From: Simmondsia chinensis
Lineage: Eukaryota > Streptophyta > Magnoliopsida > Caryophyllales > Simmondsiaceae
Assembly: GCA_018398585.1 (NCBI GenBank)
Contig: JAGTTD010000005.1
Coordinates: forward strand, 12,079,355-12,143,354
Length of the DNA stretch: 64,000 nucleotides
Direction: 5' to 3'
In this document: positions 54,907 through 64,000 of the stretch, one piece after another
Numbering within the stretch: the stretch's first letter is position 1
Layout of the letters: each line of letters starts with the position of its first letter
Notes under the pieces: generated by a model
What the model saw: the letters and a program-made list of their open reading frames with translations, nothing else
Databases searched by the model: none
Told to the model about the DNA's origin: nothing
Translations under genes and position numbers: made by a program

Positions 54907-56994
54907 TTAGAGTTTCTGTGAAACTTGCAGATCTTCAGGATTTTTCCACCAAAAGTTCTGATCTCCTTGCACCTTCCAAGTCTGTTGAAGCACTAGGATT
55001 GTGTCCATGCCAATGGCTTCAACAACTGATTCAATGTTGTTCTCTGAAGCTCTAATTTTAGCCATACCCACTATTTGTTGCATCAAGTTGTCCCTTTGGA
55101 ACAAAACCCCTTGATATTTTCATACAAACTAATCAGTCATTATTCCAACTTGCTTAAGTATCTTCCAAAATTCCGTTGTTGATTCTCTACATTCAAATTC
55201 ATGCTACTGATGTCTTTGTGCTGCTGAATTTATCAAATTCAAATGTCCCTTGGATAGCAGAACTTCAGGGGGTCGTAACGTATGATGCAGCCTTGGAGTA
55301 TGATCTACCCCCTTGGTGTTTACTTGTCCTGTGTCCCTCATTTGCCTCATTTTTGTTGGAAGTTCATCTTCATTGTCATAGGAGTGAGATAGATGTGCAA
55401 AGACTCTAAGAGTTTCAATATTAGATATGTTAACTTCCTTTTCAGATGAAGTAGCTTTAGCGCTTGCAAAACCAGTAACATCAAGTGCCTTTCCTGCCAT
55501 TTCCTCAATTTTCAGCAGAACAATCAACTGCTTCTGATGTAATGATTCAACCCCTTTGCTCTGCTGATCTGATGCTATATTTGCTATAAATTACAGTACC
55601 TCAGCACTTGGGAAGAGCATATCACAGTCTTGAAGCATAGCTAGACTTGAGTACTTAAAGTACAATGATCCCAAGTTTCTAGAAGTGCTAGTAGCTCGTT
55701 TAATGCTGGTTAAATTGAACTCAGCCACCAGATCCCTGCTAACACCAGTATTTATAGATGCATCTAGTCCCTTCTCTTGGTCAATTTCATGCTGAACAAT
55801 AAGCTAATCGTGTGGCTGAATAGGGTTAGGATTGATCTTAGCCCTTGGGTCATCAGTGAGGACCTGTTTTTGATTGCTTTGTAGTGGCAACTGTAAGGGT
55901 AATGGTTCAACTCTTCTTTTCGGTTGAAAGAGTGCTTCAGCAGCTGCAATTGGCTCCCTACTTATTGCTTGATCAGACTTGTAACTCCTAGCTTGCTTAC
56001 CTTCAATCTTACTTAGATTGTTGGTCTCACACCCTTGTCTAAACTCAACTACTTGACTTGCTTGCAAATCAGATTTGCAGCTAACTTTCAGATGCATATC
56101 TGAAGGTAAATACTCATCTTTTATGTTTTGTTGAACTAATTCTTTACCAGCCTCCATTTGCTTGTCCACTATTACTAGATTCCCCTCAATTTGACTATGA
56201 TTCCCATCTTGACTTCCATGTCTCACTTCAACAACTGCCTTAAAATGACAACTAGGATCCTTTGCGCCCATCATCTGCAATTCAGCTCCAGTAACGATCC
56301 CTTGGAGTCTAGGTGAGCTTGAATCGGGAGAGGGTTGGCGGTTTTGAGTGGGGTATGGTGAATTGTAGAGATTGGTAATAGATTTTTGAGTATTGGGTGC
56401 TTGAAGAAGAGGGAGCTTGGAATTATTAAGTTGTTTAGCTAAGGCCTCAATATTAGCTTCTGTAAATTTAGCCATGAACACAGCATGATAGAGAATTGTG
56501 GGTTGCATTGGCCTTACTTCTATTGCAATATCTTTCCGCAAGCCAGCTATGAATTGGTTAATGAGTTGGTGTTCATTCAAGTTGGTTTTGGCTAAGATAG
56601 CAAAGAATTTAGCTTGATAATCCCTAACCGACCCATCTTGTCTCAATTTCATCAACTCAAATAAAGGTTCCTCATACCCACTTCCAAAGCTTATCCTAAG
56701 AGCATTCATATAGTCGTTCCAATCCGGTTTATTCATATCTCCCCTAATTCTCATGAAATTATGATGCCATTGGAGAGCCAACCCTCTCATGTGGTTAGAA
56801 GCCAATCTAACCCTATCCATTCTAGAGAATTGATCAATAAGGAAAAGCTGCTCACACAAATACAACCAATTGTCCACATCATTTCCATAGAACAAGGGAA
56901 ATTGTACTTTGGTCACCCTAGCTGAGTAGAGTTCGTTACCATTCATGGGATTTAGCATCAGATCAGTAGAATAGAGGGGCATTTTGTCGAACAC
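54907..56994 (-). pseudogene. Gag plus unique C-terminal extension of gag-only element
   Basis: Open from 56994 for 396 codons, then the same frame continues to about 54907 with only about five stops (55804, near 55594, 55204, near 55130, near 55124) over 300 codons. Residues about 20-200 are a gypsy gag domain (VTKVQFPLFYGNDVDNWLYL, ALQWHHNFM, FGSGYEEPLFELMKLRQDGS, VRDYQAKFFAILAKTNL, QFIAGLRKDIAIEVRP). The remainder is Gln-, Lys- and Ser-rich with no zinc knuckle and no pol motif. I do not recognise the C-terminal part. The low stop density suggests it was coding until recently. Confidence 0.75.
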
Positions 56995-57296
56995 TTGGTG
57001 TCTGGGCTCTGAAAATCAGCTATTAACACTTGATGAGATTTGCTACGGTGCTTCCAGTTGCTTGTTACGATTGAGGGTGACGATCGATGATAACAGATTA
57101 AGGTGGGGATCTGTAGGTTAAGGATGGTGATGGGGTTTTCTCTCTCTCACTCTCTCTTTTTTTTTAATACAGAAGCAAGGGATGTTGGGTGTTTGATGGT
57201 CGATGAAGTTGATGATGGGCGATGGTGATGAACAGCTCCAAAAATCGATGTTGAACAGCGAAGATCGGAGCCGATGATAGGTAGCTCTGATACCAA

Positions 57297-57764
57297 TGAT
57301 GCAGGGTTCTAATTCAATAGAACCTCAATCACAATCCAAATCAAGAAATAGAGTTTGATGTAGAATAAGAGGGAGAAGAGAAGGAAGAAGAGATAGGGAG
57401 AAAGAGATTTGATTATCATTCAAGCATAAACCCTAATTACAACCATCCTTAACTATATATAGTGCGGAATTAAAATAAGAAATTACTCAATGTAAACTAA
57501 ATCAAGGGAAATACAATAAAATGCAGAAAACAACTCAAAATTTTAGAAAATATATGATTCTTGCGCTGCGGCATGTGCCCTACATGTGCCTCCACTCTTC
57601 ACCAGCTCCCACGAGCTTCGCGCGCAACCTGAGCTTCCCCCCAAAAACCCGATAACTGAATAAACTGAATTTTGAACCCCTCTTTGAACCCGATACCAAC
57701 CCATTGCATGGAAATGAACTCGATACTGCATATTAGGCCTTTGATCACAAATTCGACTGTAACA
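57297..57764 (-). repeat. 5' LTR of gag-only element
   Basis: 468 bp, adjacent to the tRNA-Met PBS. TATA-like CTATATATAGTG near 57455. Confidence 0.87.
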
Positions 57765-58353
57765 ATTTATTATTGTAATTCGTTGAATTTTTGTTAAAAT
57801 ATTCACATTGACTTTATATGATATCGTAATCATGTACTCTATTAACTGTTTATATAAAATTTGTAAATTATACAAAAAATTATCAGCTAAAAAGAAATTA
57901 AAATTAGGGATATTATCAATGATAATTTTTTTTATTTTTGTAATTCGAATTTTGCTGTTGAGATTGGGTAAGGATTACCGTCAATTAGCGACTTTTCCAT
58001 TGAAAATCCGCAACATGCTCTACCTGTGGACGTTTTCTAAAGCCATAGGTCGGCGCCGCCGCTACACGCGGCCGTTTTGGCTTTGCGCCATGCCACGTGC
58101 AACATTAATGAGATTAGGGAACATAAATCTCAAGTTAATCCAAAGATAAAATTCTGTTGAGATTATCAAGATTTGGTAGCATACCTTTTAAGTATTTAAT
58201 ATTTTAAAATGTTTCTAAAGCATTATAAAATTTTATAATTTTTTTCAAAGACTCTCTATCATTTCTTTAATTTTACTAATTTTATATAATCTAATTATTA
58301 TTTAATTTTAATTTTTTCCTTTCATACCCAGTTAGCTTTCAAACAGAAATAGG
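57765..58353. other. Intergenic spacer with a GC-rich patch
   Basis: AT-rich apart from about 58045-58100 (GGCGCCGCCGCTACACGCGGCC). No gene recognised. Confidence 0.4.
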
Positions 58354-59018
58354 TAATACAGGCAAATCTAATCCCACATCGGTGGGTTAGTAAATAGATA
58401 TGTCAATTTATATACCAAAGAGTTACCCTATTCATTGCCAATTGATTTTATGATGAGACCTCCTTTGGTCTGTATCATTGGTATCAGAGCAGACGATCTT
58501 GCGCCGTGGATTGCCCATCATATGGGGGTCGATGCCGTTCACTGGTCATATGGGCGCCAACGTTGTTCAGTGGTCTTACGGGGGGCCTATGTGTAACATG
58601 TTGCAAAATCAATAGCCACATTTCAAGGAGCTTATTCTTGGTCTCATGGTATTGCTCTAGAGTTGATCTCAACCTAATAAAGTCTTAAGCCCTAGTCAAC
58701 TTGTTGTTCAGTCTCTCATCCCGAGTCTCAAATGGTGAAGCTGATATTGCAGTGTTCTCCCGATACTAGAATAACTCTAGTACAAAGCCATGTCCATTGC
58801 TTGGTGGTGACATCGGAATCACTATTTTCGCCTGGGACTAGAAATCTAGTGCAAAGCCAACTCGCATGGATGCGAGATGCGGAGTGTGATGGTTTGATAC
58901 AGGCAAATGGAATCCCACACTGATAGGTTTGTGAATAGAATGTCAATTTATGTACCAAGAGAGTTACTCCATCTATTGTTAATTGATTTTGGGATGGAAC
59001 CTCATTTGGTCTATATCA
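58354..59018 (+). mobile_element. TRIM (terminal-repeat retrotransposon in miniature)
   Basis: 665 bp. Terminal repeats of exactly 124 bp at 58354-58477 and 58895-59018 share ATACAGGCAAAT, ATCCCACA, TATGTCAATTTAT, AGAGTTACYC and the CTATATCA-type end. PBS TTGGTATCAGAGC at 58478-58490. Flanks ATAGG (58349-58353) and AAAGG (59019-59023) form a 5-bp duplication with one mismatch. No coding capacity. LTR divergence is moderate, so it is not recent. Confidence 0.85.
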
Positions 59019-59359
59019 AAAGGATATTCCATTGCTTAGGTACAAGTTCAGCCTCACACATACAGTCAAAAGGAAATCCATCACAACTTCCAATTGAAGT
59101 TCATTACAGCCACACAAGTAGCATAACTCAATGAAGAAGAATGTTCTGACACTCTTTTCAACAAGAACATATTGTTCTATCTGCATGTGTTCATTCATTT
59201 ATGTAAAACAACACAGTTGGCGTCAGTATGAATCATTTTACTCTAACACATTACATTCTTATCATTTTACTCTAGCACATTACATTCTTACTTTCATATT
59301 ACTAACCACAAATTTTTTTTAATATTTCAAATGCAATTGGAATGGTGATTTTTGTATCT
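59019..59359. other. Intergenic spacer
   Basis: Contains a local direct repeat ATTTTACTCTAGCACATTAC (near 59235 and 59265). No gene recognised. Confidence 0.5.
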
Positions 59360-59376
59360 TATATAATAACCACATC

Positions 59377-59470
59377 CTCGGAAGGGGTAAGGCTGCGTAC
59401 ATCTACCCCTCCAGACCCTACTTACTGTGGGAGCCGTGAGGCACTGGGATTGTTGTTGTTGTTGTTGTTG
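59377..59470 (+). mobile_element. 94-bp RTE tail insertion with perfect 17-bp TSD
   Basis: Sequence CTCGGAAGGGGTAAGGCTGC...GGGAGCCGTGAGGCACTGGG followed by (TTG)n, identical in layout to the ends of the two larger RTE copies. Flanked by TATATAATAACCACATC at 59360-59376 and 59471-59487. A member of the related SINE family cut at the 5' end is an alternative source. Confidence 0.92.
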
Positions 59471-59673
59471 TATATAATAACCACATCACAACCATAATCA
59501 AGAAGAAGAAAATTACTCTTATGCAATAGAAGGATAGTTATACAAATATTCTGTTTAGTATGTTAGATACTTTACTAACCAATAATACATGATGCAAAAA
59601 ATGAGGATGTCATTGTGGAATGGCTTTGCACTAAAAGAAGGGACGTACCTGTTCGATAACTTAAGAGCGAGAC

Positions 59674-60480
59674 TAGAGGTGGCCAACAGGCCCGATCGGC
59701 CCTGAACCAGGCCCGGCCCAGCTTGTTTGGGTGGGCCTGGGGCTGGGCTAGGCCCATTGGGGGCTTTTGCCCCCAATATTTAGTGCCCGTTTGAACATTA
59801 TATCTTATTTTATGCTTGTATTTTGTATTTATATTGTTATAATTATATTTTTTTAATAAATTATTATATATTTAATTTTATAAAATATATTTGTAATTTT
59901 ATAACTTACTATTATATTATTATAGTTGTATTTTTTCAACAAGTTATACTTCATTTCATTTTATAAAATATATTTGTAATTTTATAAGGCACTATTATTG
60001 TTGAAAAAATGATACAAGCTAACCTTTAGTATTTGTAAGGGAGTTGTATCCCACATTAAAAAAAATAATAATAAATAAATAAATAGTGTGGATGATCCTT
60101 TCTTAACTGGTACATTTATTTTTCGGAAAATATTTTCAACACCCATTACTAGCCCTTATCCATCGCCGTTTAATATCGTTAAATATGACCGTTGGAGATT
60201 CATTAATAATTAATAATATTACCGTTGCAATTTATTACGTTCGTTATTTTACCATTGCAAATTAAAACCCCATTAATTCACATCCCACTATTTAACACCC
60301 TAGTTCTCTCTCTCACAGTCCTTCAATGGCTGTTTGTTCCATTTTCTAGCTCTCTACTCTAACTTCTATTTCTTATTTTATTGGATTCGAGAGAAATCTG
60401 TTGACGTGAAAGACAATTAGGGTCACAAATGGCACCATCAAAAAAAAAAAAAAATGCGTGAATAGGTGCTTTGCTACTGT
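59674..60480 (+). mobile_element. hAT element left end and promoter region (right end not found)
   Basis: Starts TAGAGGTGGCCAACAGGCCC followed by GGCCCGGCCCAGCTTG and GGGCCTGGGGCTGGGCTAGG, the classic subterminal region of plant hAT elements. Further on, ACCGTTGGAGATT and the ATTACCGTTGCAATT motifs (60190-60235), then a CT-rich leader and ATGGCACC at 60429, resemble the region ahead of a hAT transposase. The ORF breaks immediately (poly-A and stop). No matching right terminus was seen downstream. Confidence 0.5.
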
Positions 60481-62640
60481 CAGTGATACTCCTCCTCTTA
60501 ATGGTTTTTGGGTAAAGTTCAAGGCACTCCTACCAGGCAATTAACGAGTGCACGCTAAGAGTCAGATCGCGTTAATCCTGGAGGACGGCCCCGGTTTTAC
60601 TGTGTGCACCAGAGCAGCGGCGAAATTGTCTTTTAGGACAGTGGCATTTATCACAGCGCGATATCATCTTTTGTGAGATCTCTCCAATTACTCTCTCCTT
60701 TCGTTACTGTGATTAAATATTTATCAATCTTCTAACAATTATTTGACTGCTATGCTTAGGTATTTTCACTATTTATCCACTGCCATTGTTCGCTGATTTT
60801 ATACTATGTTTACAACTTCATATTACTGCAATATTTTATTGTTTTCCTGCAGTATTTTACTGTCATTTACAGATATATTTTACCTATATTTCTCGCTGCA
60901 TTTTACGCTGTAATTTGATGGGGTTAAGTTGTCCTGTTATTTACAACAATCTAAAAGACGATTTTGAAAGTAATTAGAATATATCTACTGGTTATATCTA
61001 TAAAGAAATGGTAGCTCACATGGTAATATTGTGTTTCATATGTTCGGAACAATGTGTTTTAATATTTTGTATGTGATCTCAATTGTCTGCTCTAAGATGT
61101 GATGTTAGATCTATTTATTTGAGACCTATTCCACCAAATGGAGCCTTAAATACAAAGTTTACTCTCTACGTGTTTTCTTGTCTACATTTCCTCGTTGATG
61201 CACTAGAATCTTGGACTTGATTATGAGAATGAGTGAAAGGATTGATGTCTGTAAATTCTACATGAAACGAGCGATGTTTGAGGAAAATACACAAGGAATG
61301 TCATATAGAAATTATGTGAAAAAAAAAACTATTTACAATAATTCTCACTTAAATGTCATTTCAGTACCGTGACTGTTTGGTCAGTTACAAAAAATCATTA
61401 ATAGCATTTAAATGAGCAAATGCTTTGAAAAGTGAAGCTATAATGATGCTTCACATGTAATGCCAGTACACATTATGAAAAATGCCAGTGCACGCACTAT
61501 ATATATTAGGTCTAAAATTATTACCTTTTAATAAAAAAGGGGCAGATCAAAACAAGGACATGATATTAGCTACTAATTAATAAAATTGAAGGTTAACGAT
61601 TAAATAAAAGTCAAAATTAGTGATCAAAGGATAGACTCAAAAATATGAAATTGTTTTTAACACCTCTTAGCCATGATCTAGTGGTGTATTGTCAAATAGA
61701 CATCTAATTATTTTCCTATATAATGAACCAAAGGAAAATTCTGTTTTGAACAAATAGAAAGGAGAACTTTTTATGCTCTTCCCTATTGGCCTTGATGAGT
61801 AATTTGATAATGATGCCTATTTGGGGTCAACATTAAAAATTTTATACTGTCTAATTTGAGAATAAATAGGCATATGAATGGTGATATGTGCCTTAATGTT
61901 TGTGTGAGATATTGTCACTAGCATACATTATGCGATTAGAAGGACAGTATCGTCTAAACTAATGCTGAAAATTGAATAGATGTATTTTATTATCTAATAA
62001 TTATATCCATGTGATTGCTAGCATGCATGTTTGATTAGGACGATATTGTCCAATATTATATAGAATTTCACATCTTGATATAAAGTTTCACCTCCATATG
62101 TGTAGTACAAAAACATTGTATTGGATTGAGTTCTTTAATCTTGTATGGTGCACAAATTAAGCCGAGTATATGGTTGGGATGAAGCTATACTTATACGACT
62201 TATACTACAAGCTAGCGAAATGTGAGGGTACTGTTCTGTAGGACAATAATTGTTAGAACTTGTGGAATGCTTTATTTTGGATTTCTAAAAGGGCAATATG
62301 AATTATGTTGATCTCAATGCAGTCAACATAAAATAATAATAATACACCTTAATATAGGTATATGAAAGGTACGTTTGTGAAGTTGAGTGTGCCCTCATCC
62401 TAGAATAAGATCAAAAGAGTGACATCAAATTTTGATATAACCTTGCTCTTATGATGCTAGTGCTACTATTGTTTGGCTGACCATGCTGTACGAAAATTAA
62501 ATTGTGTGTTTTTCAATTTTTGTGTGATTGTTAAGGTTAATACGGGTTTAATGCTTGAGGCCGATTGTGAACTTGAGCCTTGAACCTAGAATGGGCCAAC
62601 TCTTAGGTTAGGCATGTCTAGTTGCACAATCTTGAAATCC
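60481..62640. other. AT-rich region without recognised genes
   Basis: Short ORFs only, none with a motif I can name. It may include decayed hAT interior near 60480-60700. Confidence 0.4.
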
Positions 62641-62662
62641 TTGTGTGGATAGAGCATGGTAC

Positions 62663-62712
62663 TTGCGGGAGCCTCTGTGGCACTGAGACTATTATTGTTG
62701 TTTGTTGTTGTT
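62663..62712 (+). mobile_element. 50-bp RTE tail insertion with perfect 15-bp TSD
   Basis: GCGGGAGCCTCTGTGGCACT followed by an imperfect TTG tract. Flanked by GATAGAGCATGGTAC at 62648-62662 and 62713-62727. This is the shortest copy of the family here. Confidence 0.85.
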
Positions 62713-62727
62713 GATAGAGCATGGTAC

Positions 62728-64000
62728 GTTTAAGTTTTAACCATGAGATTAACCTTATATATTAGAGTTGGTTTTCTTGCACATTTAGAGTGATCTAAGT
62801 GAAATAGTTGATTCTTTTAAAGGGTAATAGGACTGGTGAGTTCTTGTAAAAGTCCATGTGTTATTTTGTGTATTAGTCTTCATGTTGATGTCTCATGTAT
62901 TTCCGATGGCTATGTATGAAGCATGTTCATGCATGTTGTCACATGTTGCTTGGAGTGATGATAAACATGTTGTTTATGGACTGTTTTCAAGCTGAATGTT
63001 GCTGTCCATACTAGTTTATGCTGGTTTTTGGACTGTTATGTTGAATTTTTGCCAAGAACAGGGAAATACATGATATGTCCAAGTCATATGTGGACTTGGT
63101 GTTGTCTTTGAAGAATTTTGTGCCCTTAGGATCATTATTTCATACCTTCTTTTCTAGCTTTTGGGAAAAGGGTAAGGAGCAGGTCATATGAGAACCATGA
63201 TTAATCATAGGCTTGGTATTTAGCTTGTGTCCTTATTTGAGTTATTGTCATATGTTGTACACGCATGTTGGTCATTGGATGACATACTATATGACCCTAG
63301 TGTTCACGTGATGAGGAGAAAAACCTGGCATCGTGCCACAAGCTAAATATACTAAGATGATTGATAGCATTACGTTTTGATGAATAAGAGAACACTCATC
63401 TTATTATATCATATGTCAGTGGTAGATCTAGTCTTACATACATGGGTCCAAACAATGAATATTGAAGTGCTCCAATTAAATTTTTGAGGTGCTAGTGAAG
63501 CACTATGGACGGGGTCTACATTGTAATAGACTCTTTGTTGTGTTGGGTGTCTGATATCAATGATACATATTATACTAATTATTAGGCTCATTAGTGAGCT
63601 ATGTTTTGTAACACCCCTCTGAAACCTGCATATTTTAGTTGTCCTTAAAGACTGAGTTGTCAGGTACAAAATTTGAATGGCTTAGGAATGTAGTGTAAGA
63701 CATTCCATTGTGGGGGTTGTAAGAGCACCTAAGAGCCTATGAGGTACGTTGTCTGATCATAATCTTTTCTGATAATTGTGTTGCTAGTTATAGCTAGCTT
63801 ATGAAAATTGATTATGATAGAAATATTATTTTGATGACTATCCATAGTCAGTGTGAATAGCTTGATGATGCTAACACTTGGACTTGAGAGCCTTGCAGAG
63901 GCTTGAGTTGCTTTAAGTTGAATTGTAAAATGCATATTGTAAATTATGGTATCCTATATTTCTCTCTCTTGATATCACCAAAATTTGATATAATATTGGT
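62728..64000. other. AT-rich region without recognised genes
   Basis: No ORF with a recognisable motif. A (TTTG/ATGTTG)-rich stretch lies near 62890-63010. Nothing further can be supported. Confidence 0.4.

Larger units (their letters stand above)
54252..57764 (-). mobile_element. Gag-only LTR retrotransposon (TR-GAG type)
   Basis: LTRs at 57297-57764 (5', 468 bp) and 54252-54728 (3', 477 bp), TG...CA ends. Perfect 5-bp duplication ATTTA (54247-54251 and 57765-57769). PBS TTGGTATCAGAGC at 57296-57284 (minus strand). Purine tract AAGGGGGAGGGT at about 54743-54732. The 2.6-kb interior encodes a gypsy-type gag and a long unrelated extension in the same frame. No protease, RT or integrase is found. 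It must rely on another element's enzymes. Confidence 0.87.

Noticed and set aside
54855..55409. Plus-strand ORFs inside the gag-only element
   Set aside because: They are shadows of the minus-strand gag extension, which has the lower stop density and the right orientation relative to PBS and LTRs.
63409..63669. 86-codon minus-strand ORF
   Set aside because: No recognisable motif, AT-rich surroundings, no splice or regulatory context.

Overview
This is plant nuclear DNA, almost certainly from a eudicot. It is AT-rich, has split genes with GT-AG introns, and carries plant-type Ty1/copia, Ty3/gypsy, TRIM, hAT, Mutator-like, L1-type and RTE-type elements, plus a plastid psbB fragment. The species cannot be named from the sequence. 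The only host gene I can support is one complete ten-exon gene on the minus strand (coding 41973 to 30328, with a probable 5' UTR exon near 45060-44883). It encodes a 334-residue OTU-domain deubiquitinase of the plant OTU9/OTU10 type. Nearly everything else is transposable-element sequence, mostly decayed and often nested.

Layout. 1-3086: 3' part of a decayed copia element. 3431-9288: a second decayed copia element whose 5' LTR was entered by a 1.1-kb fully palindromic Mutator-like element (3648-4752). 9440-~21960: an L1-type LINE broken by a copia element A (10005-~19938), which was itself entered by a young, near-intact copia element B (12749-18902, TSD ACACT), and broken again by a MITE (20445-21008). 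22763-29630: a large non-coding LTR element (LARD-like) with CT-rich LTRs and an internal array of small hairpins. 30328-45060: the OTU gene, whose introns hold tRNA-derived SINEs, hAT and Mutator-type MITEs, a LINE tail, RTE tails and a 5S-rRNA-headed SINE. 45913-51422: a short-LTR Ty3/gypsy element (minus strand) with a plastid psbB fragment inside integrase. 52014-53955: a 5'-truncated RTE LINE with a 15-bp TSD. 54252-57764: a gag-only LTR element (minus) with a perfect 5-bp TSD. 58354-59018: a TRIM. 59377-59470 and 62663-62712: tiny RTE tail insertions with perfect TSDs. 59674-~60480: a hAT left end. The remainder to 64000 is AT-rich intergenic DNA with no recognisable gene.

How parts relate. 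The RTE copies, the tiny tail insertions and the 5S-headed SINE share the same 3' end, which suggests that one RTE-type LINE machinery mobilised all of them. The nesting gives a relative order: LINE, then copia A, then copia B. Copia B is the youngest large insertion: about 4 differences between its two 990-bp LTRs, counted by eye.

The best candidate for something not commonly described is the 5S-rRNA-headed SINE with an RTE/Au-like tail at 38147-38367.
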